From CAYVBE01 sp964448935 (lineage in GTDB: Bacteria > Planctomycetota > Brocadiia > SM23-32): DNA of 22,974 nt. The position numbers and the translations under genes are program-made. Location: positions 1 through 22,974 of the forward strand of contig CAYVBE010000047.1 in assembly GCA_964448935.1 (NCBI GenBank), written 5' to 3'. Shown piece by piece: positions 8,867 through 15,984 of the stretch; within the stretch, counting starts at the first letter, position 1; each line of letters opens with the position of its first letter. The notes below the pieces were generated by a model, which saw nothing but the letters and a program-made list of their open reading frames with translations, ran no database searches and was not told where the DNA came from.

Positions 8867-10375
8867 ATGCCCGCCGACAGACCGAACATCCTGCTGATCA
8901 CCAGCGACCAGCAGCACTGGAGCACGCTGGGCTGCCTGACCCCCGAGATCCGGACCCCCAACCTGGACCGCCTGGCTGAGCAGGGAACGCTGTTCAACCG
9001 TGCCTACACCGTCAATCCCACCTGCACGCCCACCCGCGCGTCGCTTATCACCGGCAAGTATCCCAGCCAGCACGGGGCGTGGTCCCTGGGCACAAAGCTC
9101 TCCGAGACCGAACACACCATCGGGGAGGACTTCGTGGAGGCCGGCTACCGCACGGGACTGGTCGGCAAGGCGCACTTCCAGCCGCTGGCGGGCACGCCGG
9201 AGTACCCGTCGCTGGAATCTTACCCCATCATGCAGGACCTGGATTTCTGGCGCGACTTCCACGGCCCATTCTACGGGTTCGAGCACATCGAGGTCTGCCG
9301 CAACCACACCGACGAAGCCCACGTGGGCCAGCACTACGCCATCTGGATGGAGGAGAACGGGCTGGAGAACTGGCGCGATTACTACCTGCCCCCCACGGGC
9401 AACAACGAGGGACAGTATCGCAAGTGGCTCATCCCGGAGGAGTTCCACTACGACGCCTGGATCGCGGAGCGCACCAACGCCCTGCTGGAGCAGTACAGCC
9501 GGGACGACGAGAGCTTCTTCCTCTGGGCCAGCTTCTTCGACCCCCACCCGAAATACCTGGCGCCCGAGCCGTGGGATACGATGTATGATCCCGACGAGCT
9601 GACCGTCCCGAGCGCGACCGAGGGCGAGCACGAGGCCAACCCGCCGCACTTCCGGCTCACGCAGGAGGAAGACCCCGACTTCTCGCCCTGGCGCGAGAGC
9701 GACCAGGGGCTGCACGGGTTCCACAGCCACGTCCACGACGACCGCGAGCTGGCGAAGGACATCGCCTGCTACTACGGCATGATCAGCCTGATGGACAAAT
9801 ACATCGGCAGCATCCTGGACCGGCTTGAAGAGCTGGGGCTGGCGGAGAACACACTGGTGGTCTTCACAACCGACCACGGGCACTTCTACGGCCACCACGG
9901 GCTGATCGCCAAGGGCGCCTTCCACTACGAGGACATGATCCGCCTGCCCTTCATCGCCCGGTGGCCGGGACATATCCAGGGGGGCGAGCGGAGCGAGGCG
10001 CTGGTCTCGCTGGTGGACCTGCCGGTCACCTTCCTGCACGCGGCGGGCATCGAGGTGCCCCGCACCATGACCGGACTCGACATCCGCCCCGCGCTGACCG
10101 GAGAGGACCCGGTTCGCGACCACGTGGTGGTGGAGAACCGCCACGAGCCGACCACCATCCACGCCAAGACCTACGTGGACGAACGCTACAAGCTGACCGT
10201 CTATTTCAACCGGGACTACGGGGAGCTTTTCGATCTGGAGGAGGACCCCGGCGAGGTCAACAACCTGTGGGACGATCCCGACCACCAGGAACTGAAGGCC
10301 GAGCTGACGCGGAAACTCCTGTTCGCGGAGATGGGGAAGGAACCGCTCTGGATGCCGCGCGTCGCCGGCGCGTGA
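8867..10375 (+). CDS. Sulfatase (S1 family), Cys-type, no signal peptide
   Basis: 502 residues. An in-frame TTG at 8849 is possible, but ATG 8867 places the canonical first strand (RPNILLITSDQQ) right at the N-terminus; the ribosome binding site is weak. Metal ligands Asp14/Gln15, the formylglycine motif CTPTR (Cys53-Arg57), GKAH (Lys101, His103), DPH (His227), TTDHG (Asp336, His337) and Lys349 make a complete active site. The protein hydrolyses sulfate esters after Cys53 is converted to formylglycine, so it needs an FGE or anaerobic maturase encoded elsewhere. There is no export signal, which implies a cytoplasmic substrate such as an imported sulfated mono- or oligosaccharide. The C-terminal YGELFDLEEDPGEVNNL is the usual sulfatase tail strand. 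It is followed after 10 nt by the propeller gene, with a ribosome binding site overlapping the stop. Confidence 0.95.
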   Translation: MPADRPNILLITSDQQHWSTLGCLTPEIRTPNLDRLAEQGTLFNRAYTVNPTCTPTRASLITGKYPSQHGAWSLGTKLSETEHTIGEDFVEAGYRTGLVGKAHFQPLAGTPEYPSLESYPIMQDLDFWRDFHGPFYGFEHIEVCRNHTDEAHVGQHYAIWMEENGLENWRDYYLPPTGNNEGQYRKWLIPEEFHYDAWIAERTNALLEQYSRDDESFFLWASFFDPHPKYLAPEPWDTMYDPDELTVPSATEGEHEANPPHFRLTQEEDPDFSPWRESDQGLHGFHSHVHDDRELAKDIACYYGMISLMDKYIGSILDRLEELGLAENTLVVFTTDHGHFYGHHGLIAKGAFHYEDMIRLPFIARWPGHIQGGERSEALVSLVDLPVTFLHAAGIEVPRTMTGLDIRPALTGEDPVRDHVVVENRHEPTTIHAKTYVDERYKLTVYFNRDYGELFDLEEDPGEVNNLWDDPDHQELKAELTRKLLFAEMGKEPLWMPRVAGA

Positions 10376-10385
10376 GGAGGATGCC

Positions 10386-11552
10386 ATGCCCCGATCGGAA
10401 GCTATCCTGCCGGCGAAGGCCGTAACGCGGGGGCCGAAACAACACTTCTTCGGCTATTACGAAAAGACCCCCTGGGACGCCACAGGCCGCTATATCCTGG
10501 GCACCGAGACGGACTTCATGGGCCGGCCCCCCGAGCCGGAGGACGAGGCGGTGGTCGGCCTGATAGATACCGCGCAGAACAACGCCTGGCAACCGCTGGC
10601 GCGCACCAGGGCATGGCACTGGCAGCTCGGCTGCTCCCTGCAGTGGCTACCGGGCGAGCCCACGCGCAAGGTCATCTACAACGTGCGACGCGACGGGAGC
10701 TTCCGCTCCGTCATCCACGACATGGAGAGCGGTGAGACGCGGGAGCTGAGCCGGCCGATCTACGCACCGAACCCGGAGGCGGAGACCGCGCTGAGCGTGA
10801 ACTTCGCCCGGCTGAACGACACCCGCCCCGGCTACGGCTACGTGGGCGTCCGCGACCCGTGGCACAATGACCCCTGCCCCGAGGACGATGGCGTCTATAC
10901 CCTCGACCTGCGCACCGGGGAGTCCGCGCTGATTCTGAGCCTCGCCCGTGCGGCCGCACTGGACCCGAGGCCGGACATGGAGGGCCGGAAACACTGGTTC
11001 AACCACGTCCAGATCAGCCCGCGCGGGACGCGCTTCGCCGTCCTCCACCGGTGGCGGGCGACCGAAGGGAAGTGGACAACGCGCCTGCTCGTCGCCCGGC
11101 CGGACGGCTCCGGGCTGCGCTGCCTGGCGGACGACGACATGGTCTCGCACTACGACTGGCGCGATGAGGAGCACCTGCTGGCCTGGGCGCACCGGGAGGG
11201 GGTCGGTGAGCGCTACTTCCTGTTCGACGTGCGCACCGGGGAAGCACAGGTCGTCGGCGAGAGCACGCTGGAGCGTGACGGACACTGCTCCTACTCCCCC
11301 GACCGCCGCTGGATACTGACCGACGAATACTTCGGTGCGGACCGCATGAGACCCCTCATCCTGTATCGTCCGGAGGACGACCTGCGGGTGGACATCGGCC
11401 GGTTCTACGCGCCGCCCGGGCTGGAAGGTGCGTGCCGCTGCGACCTCCACCCCCGCTGGAGCCGCGACGGGCGGCAGGTCTGCATTGATTCCGCCCACGA
11501 GGGGACGCGGCAGATATACACACTGGACGTCTCGGAAATCGTCGAGAGGTGA
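10386..11552 (+). CDS. TolB/oligogalacturonate-lyase-like beta-propeller protein
   Basis: 388 residues, ATG with GAGGAGG 5 nt upstream. Repeating blade strands are visible (YTLDLRTGESALIL, RLLVARPDGSGLRCL, YFLFDVRTGEAQVV, QIYTLDVSE at the end), typical of a 6-7 bladed TolB/WD40-like propeller. There is no signal peptide. The N-terminal HFFGYYEKTPWD (20-31) is distinctive. Conserved-looking histidines (HWFNHVQ with His203, His207, Gln209; His255; DGHCSYSP His300; CDLHPRWS His355) recall the metal site of oligogalacturonate lyases (PL22), though I cannot align it here, so the enzyme call is tentative. It is sandwiched between two sulfatases with gaps of 10 and 4 nt, so almost certainly co-expressed. 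A non-enzymatic scaffold or sensor propeller is the alternative. Confidence 0.8.
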   Translation: MPRSEAILPAKAVTRGPKQHFFGYYEKTPWDATGRYILGTETDFMGRPPEPEDEAVVGLIDTAQNNAWQPLARTRAWHWQLGCSLQWLPGEPTRKVIYNVRRDGSFRSVIHDMESGETRELSRPIYAPNPEAETALSVNFARLNDTRPGYGYVGVRDPWHNDPCPEDDGVYTLDLRTGESALILSLARAAALDPRPDMEGRKHWFNHVQISPRGTRFAVLHRWRATEGKWTTRLLVARPDGSGLRCLADDDMVSHYDWRDEEHLLAWAHREGVGERYFLFDVRTGEAQVVGESTLERDGHCSYSPDRRWILTDEYFGADRMRPLILYRPEDDLRVDIGRFYAPPGLEGACRCDLHPRWSRDGRQVCIDSAHEGTRQIYTLDVSEIVER

Positions 11553-11556
11553 CCCA

Positions 11557-13038
11557 ATGGACGGACCGAACATCCTGCTGCTGATGAGCGACGAACACCC
11601 GGTCTTCATGACCGGCTGCTACGGGCATGCGGCCGTAAAGACGCCGACCATGGACCGGCTGGCATCGGAGGGCACCGTCTTCGAGGCCGCCTACTGCCCC
11701 AGCCCCATCTGCGCCCCGTCGCGCGCGGCGATGATGGCGGGCCGGCACGTCCACACCATCGAGGTGTGGGACAACGCCTCGCCCCTGCGCTGCGACTGGC
11801 CGACCTTTGCCCACAGCTTCCGCAACGCCGGCTACCGCACCATCCTGTGCGGCAAGATGCACTTTGTGGGGCCGGACCAGATGCACGGCTTCGAGGAGCG
11901 CTGGACGCAGGACATCTACCCCGCCACCTTCGAGTGGACGCGCCCCCACCGCGGCCGGCCCCCGGTCAACCCGGGCCAGAACATTGACCGCGTCTTCGAG
12001 GCCGGGCCCGGCTGGACCAGCGATATGGACTACGACGAGGAGGTCGTCTTCCGGGCTGAATACGGCCTCCGACGCCTCATTCGCCACCCGCAGGACCGGC
12101 CGTTCCTGATGTGCGTCTCCTTCACCGGCCCGCACTTCCCGTATCAGGCCCCGCGCAAGTACTGGGACCTTTACAGCGACGAAGACGTGCGGCTGCCCGA
12201 TATTCCGGAGGATTACAACGAGCGGGAGCACCCTTACGTAAAGTGGCTCAGGCGGCACGGGAAGTTCCACGAACTCGTCCCGGACGACGTTTGCCGCGCC
12301 GCCCGCCGCGCAATCCTGGCCCGCACCACCATGGTGGACGACTACCTGGCGCGCATCCTGTCGCTGCTCCGGGAAGGCGGCCTGATGGACGACACGATAG
12401 TCATGTACACCAGCGACCACGGCGACATGATGGGCGAACACGGGCTGTGGTTCAAAAACGCCGCCTACGAGTGGTCCAGCCGTGTGCCGTGGATCGCGGC
12501 CGGGCCGGATATCGCGACGCGGCGCGTGCCCGAGGCGGCCAGCCTGCTGGACATCGGCCCCACGATCTGCTCCCTGGCCGGTATCAAGCCCGTTTACGAG
12601 CGCACGGACGGACGCGACCTGGCCGACCTGCTGCGCGGCGAGCGCGAGCCCGGCCTCGGCGTAGCCATCATGGAGAACTACGGGGAAGGCATGGTGCGCG
12701 GCTCCCGAACGGTGCGCCGCGGTCCGCACAAGCTGACCTCCGTTCCCGGCCACGAACCGGAACTCTATGATCTGGACGAGGACCCCGATGAGTGGAACGA
12801 CGTGGCGGACGACCCCGAATACGCCGAGGTGCGGCGCGAGCTGGAAGGTATCGCCATGGAGGACTGGGACCCGGACGCCTGCGACGAGCGGTGCTGGCAG
12901 AGCGAGGAGCGCCGGCTGGCCATCCTGGAGACCCTGGGTCCGGGCCAGCCTGCGGAGTGGCAGACGCCCTCGCCGCCCGTCCCGCACGCGCTGCGGCAAA
13001 CCGCCGATGCGCCGATAAATAACGTGGATGTGGACTGA
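11557..13038 (+). CDS. Sulfatase resembling choline-sulfatase (BetC-like), no signal peptide
   Basis: 493 residues from ATG 11557, 4 nt after the previous stop with GAGG 8 nt upstream; the frame is open to 11428 but that part overlaps the propeller gene. Active site: SDE (Asp12/Glu13), CAPSR (Cys52-Arg56), GKMH (Lys100, His102), TSDHG (Asp287, His288) and Lys300. The segment KMHFVGPDQMHGFEERW and the following DIYPA are close to what I recall of choline-sulfatase BetC, and the tail with WQSEERRLAILETLG also recalls the BetC C-terminal extension used in oligomerisation. Choline specificity is not shown, since no betaine genes are present and the neighbours point to glycans. A soluble cytoplasmic enzyme is expected. 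Last gene of the first rightward cluster before a candidate internal promoter. Confidence 0.94.
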   Translation: MDGPNILLLMSDEHPVFMTGCYGHAAVKTPTMDRLASEGTVFEAAYCPSPICAPSRAAMMAGRHVHTIEVWDNASPLRCDWPTFAHSFRNAGYRTILCGKMHFVGPDQMHGFEERWTQDIYPATFEWTRPHRGRPPVNPGQNIDRVFEAGPGWTSDMDYDEEVVFRAEYGLRRLIRHPQDRPFLMCVSFTGPHFPYQAPRKYWDLYSDEDVRLPDIPEDYNEREHPYVKWLRRHGKFHELVPDDVCRAARRAILARTTMVDDYLARILSLLREGGLMDDTIVMYTSDHGDMMGEHGLWFKNAAYEWSSRVPWIAAGPDIATRRVPEAASLLDIGPTICSLAGIKPVYERTDGRDLADLLRGEREPGLGVAIMENYGEGMVRGSRTVRRGPHKLTSVPGHEPELYDLDEDPDEWNDVADDPEYAEVRRELEGIAMEDWDPDACDERCWQSEERRLAILETLGPGQPAEWQTPSPPVPHALRQTADAPINNVDVD

Positions 13039-13059
13039 GCCGAGCCCGTCGAACCGAGG

Positions 13060-13088
13060 TTGCGTGGCAGACGGCGCGGTATTACACT
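13060..13088 (+). promoter_or_regulatory. Candidate internal promoter before the Gfo/Idh gene
   Basis: TTGCGT (13060-13065), 17-nt spacer, TACACT (13083-13088), in the 86-nt gap after the second sulfatase and about 37 nt before the Gfo/Idh start. Moderate match. It would allow the exported redox genes to be expressed separately from the sulfatases. Confidence 0.4.
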
Positions 13089-13124
13089 GCAAGCGGAGAA
13101 TCTTCAACTCTCGGGAGGCGCGCG

Positions 13125-14510
13125 ATGAATGACGTCGAGAAGACTCGGAAACCAAACGAACTCAACCGACGTGACCTGTTCCGCAGGACGGCGACTGCCG
13201 CCGGCGTGGCGGCGGGCGCGCACCTGTTGCGTCCGTTCAACATCCTGGCGCAGGGCTCGCCCAACGCGAAGCTCGGCACGGCGGTCCTCGGCGCGTGGGG
13301 GCGCGGGCGCGGGCATCTGCGCGCGGCGGCCGGCGAGCGGCTAATCGCCGTGGTGGACGTGGACGAGGGTCGGCTGGGCAAGGCCGCGGAACAGGTCTCC
13401 GAGAAGGCCCCCGACGTCAAGAAATACACCGACTACCGGAAGATGTTCGATGAGGTGGGCGGCGACCTGGATGCCGTGTTCGTCGCAACGCCGGACCACA
13501 CCCACGCGCACGCCGCCATGATGGCGATCGAGCGCGACATGGGCGTCTACGTCGAAAAACCCATGACCCGCAGCATCTACGAGACCCGGGCACTGACGGA
13601 AGCGGTGCAGCAATACGGCGTGGCCTCGCAGCTCGGAAACCAGGGCCACAGCGGGGAGGGCTATCGGCGGCTGTGCGAGTACATCTGGGCCGGCGCAATC
13701 GGCGACATCACCGAGGTACACTGCTGGACGGACCGCCACTTCGGCGGCTCAGGCGGCCGCCCGGAGAGCAAGCCCGTGCCCGATGGGCTGCACTGGGACC
13801 AGTGGATCGGCCCCCGCCCCTACCGCGAATACCACGACGGCCTGCACTCATTCAATTGGCGAAGCTGGTGGGACTTCGGCGCCGGATCGCTGGGCGACAT
13901 GGGCTGCCACGTGGCAGACGGCGCCTTCTGGGCGCTGAAGGTCAGGGAGGCCGACCGCTACTCGGTTACGCTGGTCTCCAAGAACGGCGGCAGCGAGGAG
14001 ATGTACCCCGTTGACAACCTGGTCCGCTGGGATGTCCCCGCGCGGGCCGGCATGCCGGCGGCAAAGGTCTTCTGGCACGATGGCGTGGGCAAGGAGAACC
14101 GGCCGGACCCCATCGCGCGGATCGAGAAAGAGTACGAGCGAAACCTGGGCGGTTCGGGGACGCTCTATTTCGGCACCGAGGGCATCATGTACACCGGCTG
14201 CTACGGCGGTGGAGTGCGCATCATCCCCGAGGAGCAGCACCGTGCGACCACCCCGCCGGAACAGAAAATCCCGCGCGTCAGGGGCAGCCATCAGGGCGAC
14301 TTCCTGCGCTCCTGCAAGGGTGGCGACCGCGCCAGCTCCCACTTCGGCTACTCCGGCCCTCTCACCGAGTGGATCCTCACCGGCCTGTTGGCCACCCGGG
14401 CCGGCCTGAACAACACGGTCCAGTGGGACGTCAAGAACATGAAGTGCATCAACCGGCCGGAACTCAACGACTACGTGAAGCCCAAGTTCCGCAAGGGCTG
14501 GGAGATCTGA
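13125..14510 (+). CDS. Tat-exported Gfo/Idh/MocA-family oxidoreductase
   Basis: 461 residues, ATG with GGGAGG 6 nt upstream. A twin-arginine signal is clear: NRRDLFRR (Arg15-Arg16) followed by a mildly hydrophobic stretch to about residue 43. The NAD(P)-binding Rossmann fold starts at about 50 (VLGAWGRGRG, AVVDVD). The family motif EKP is present (Lys145), and DMGCH (Asp258, His262) gives the usual C-terminal catalytic or substrate residues. Members oxidise or reduce sugar carbons with tightly bound nicotinamide; Tat export, as in glucose-fructose oxidoreductase, lets the cofactor be carried out with the folded protein. The substrate is unknown. The next gene encodes an exported TIM barrel-DUF1080 protein, which suggests that it makes a 3-keto sugar for that partner (inference). 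Confidence 0.93.
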   Translation: MNDVEKTRKPNELNRRDLFRRTATAAGVAAGAHLLRPFNILAQGSPNAKLGTAVLGAWGRGRGHLRAAAGERLIAVVDVDEGRLGKAAEQVSEKAPDVKKYTDYRKMFDEVGGDLDAVFVATPDHTHAHAAMMAIERDMGVYVEKPMTRSIYETRALTEAVQQYGVASQLGNQGHSGEGYRRLCEYIWAGAIGDITEVHCWTDRHFGGSGGRPESKPVPDGLHWDQWIGPRPYREYHDGLHSFNWRSWWDFGAGSLGDMGCHVADGAFWALKVREADRYSVTLVSKNGGSEEMYPVDNLVRWDVPARAGMPAAKVFWHDGVGKENRPDPIARIEKEYERNLGGSGTLYFGTEGIMYTGCYGGGVRIIPEEQHRATTPPEQKIPRVRGSHQGDFLRSCKGGDRASSHFGYSGPLTEWILTGLLATRAGLNNTVQWDVKNMKCINRPELNDYVKPKFRKGWEI

Positions 14511-14565
14511 CGGGTTCAACACACCACGCAGGGCCCTTCCTTACTCTGATCCCCGAAGGACGAAA

Positions 14566-15975
14566 ATGCGCAAGATACACGCAGGCGTTCTCGTGCCGGC
14601 TCTGATAGTTCTCGCTCTCCGCCCGGCGGTGGCGCAGGAGACCCCGCTGCCGGTTGACCACCATCCGGCCACCAACTTCCGCGAGGGCTGGCGGCTGGGC
14701 GTGCAGACCTGGAGCTTCCGCAAATACACGTTCTTCGAGGCGGTGGACAAGACGGCCGCGCTGGGGCTGGACTGGATCGAGGCATATCCCGGCCAGAGCC
14801 TTGGAGGCCCCTACCCCGACCAGAAGTTCACTCCGGACATGCCCGAGGAGGCACGGGACGCCGTGAAGCAGAAACTGGCCGATGCCGGCGTCCGGCTGGT
14901 GAACTACGGGGTCACGGGCGTGTCCGAAGGCGTCTTCGAGTTCGCCAAAGATATGGGCGTCGAGACCATCGTCAGCGAGCCGCCGCAGAACTCACTGGAC
15001 GGGGTGGAAAAGTTATGCGAAGAATACGGAATCAAGGTCGCCATCCACAACCACCCCAAACCGTCGCGCTACTGGAATCCCGAGACGGTCCTGGAGGCCT
15101 GCGAGGGCCGCAGCGAGATGATCGGCGCCTGCGCCGACACGGGCCACTGGGTGCGCTCGGGCATTGACCCGCTGGAGGCGGTCAAGATGCTCGAAGGGCG
15201 CATCGTCAGCCTGCACTTCAAGGACATAAAGGACGGCCACGACGTGCCCTGGGGCACCGGCGACGGACGCGCGGAGGAGGTGCTGAAGGAGCTGGATCGC
15301 CAGGGCTTCGAGGGCGTCTTCAGCATCGAGTACGAACACAACTGGACCGGCTCCATGCCGGATATCCGGAAGTGCGTGCAGTTCTTCCGGCAGGTGGCCG
15401 GCGCTCTGGAGCCCGGCGGGTGGCGGACACTCCTGGGCGGCGACCTGGAGGCGTGGCGCACGAACTGGGACTTGGAGGACGGCGTTCTGATTGCGAATCC
15501 CGGCGGCTGCTGGAGCAACGAGCGGTTCGGGAACTTCGTGTTCGACCTGGAGTTCAAGCTGGCACCGCGCACCAACAGCGGCGTCTTCCTGCGCACCGAC
15601 AAGATCAGCAACTGGCTCCACACCGGCATCGAGGTCCAGGTGCTCGACTCTCACGGCAAGGAGAAGGTCGGCAAACACGACTGCGGCGCGATCTACGACT
15701 GCCTGGCGCCGTCCGCCAACGCCGTCAAGGAGCCCGGCGAGTGGAACCACTACACCATCACGTGCATGGACAACAAGATCTACGTGGTCCTGAACGGGCA
15801 GCAAATCATTGACATGGACCTGAACCGCTGGACCGAACCCCACCGCAACCCGGACGGCACGCGCAACAAGTTCAACAACGCCTATAAGGACATGGCGCGC
15901 GAGGGACACCTGGGGCTGCAGTGGCACGGCAACCCGGTCTGGTACCGCAACATCATGATCAAGCCGCTGGACTGA
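14566..15975 (+). CDS. Exported sugar-isomerase-type TIM barrel fused to DUF1080 (3-keto-disaccharide hydrolase)
   Basis: 469 residues, ATG with AAGGA 5 nt upstream and a signal peptide ending AVA/Q at 23. Residues about 40-280 form an AP-endonuclease-2/xylose-isomerase-like barrel, with acidic and histidine residues at strand ends: Glu72 (IEAYPG), Glu138, His161/His163 (IHNHP), Asp191 and His194 (ADTGHW), His217 (LHFKD), Glu255 (IEYEH). Residues about 285-469 are DUF1080: NSGVFLR, IEVQVLD, GAIYD, GEWNHYTI, and GHLGLQWHG before the final strand. DUF1080 enzymes act on 3-keto-glycosides, and relatives of the barrel catalyse epimerisation or elimination of keto sugars. Having both in one exported chain next to a Tat-exported dehydrogenase is strong context for redox-assisted glycoside cleavage. 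The natural substrate cannot be read. Confidence 0.92.
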   Translation: MRKIHAGVLVPALIVLALRPAVAQETPLPVDHHPATNFREGWRLGVQTWSFRKYTFFEAVDKTAALGLDWIEAYPGQSLGGPYPDQKFTPDMPEEARDAVKQKLADAGVRLVNYGVTGVSEGVFEFAKDMGVETIVSEPPQNSLDGVEKLCEEYGIKVAIHNHPKPSRYWNPETVLEACEGRSEMIGACADTGHWVRSGIDPLEAVKMLEGRIVSLHFKDIKDGHDVPWGTGDGRAEEVLKELDRQGFEGVFSIEYEHNWTGSMPDIRKCVQFFRQVAGALEPGGWRTLLGGDLEAWRTNWDLEDGVLIANPGGCWSNERFGNFVFDLEFKLAPRTNSGVFLRTDKISNWLHTGIEVQVLDSHGKEKVGKHDCGAIYDCLAPSANAVKEPGEWNHYTITCMDNKIYVVLNGQQIIDMDLNRWTEPHRNPDGTRNKFNNAYKDMAREGHLGLQWHGNPVWYRNIMIKPLD

Positions 15976-15984
15976 CATCCTGCC

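Noticed and set aside
8843..10387. A 514-codon minus-strand frame opposite the first sulfatase
   Set aside because: The plus strand holds the complete sulfatase active site; the antisense frame has no recognisable feature.
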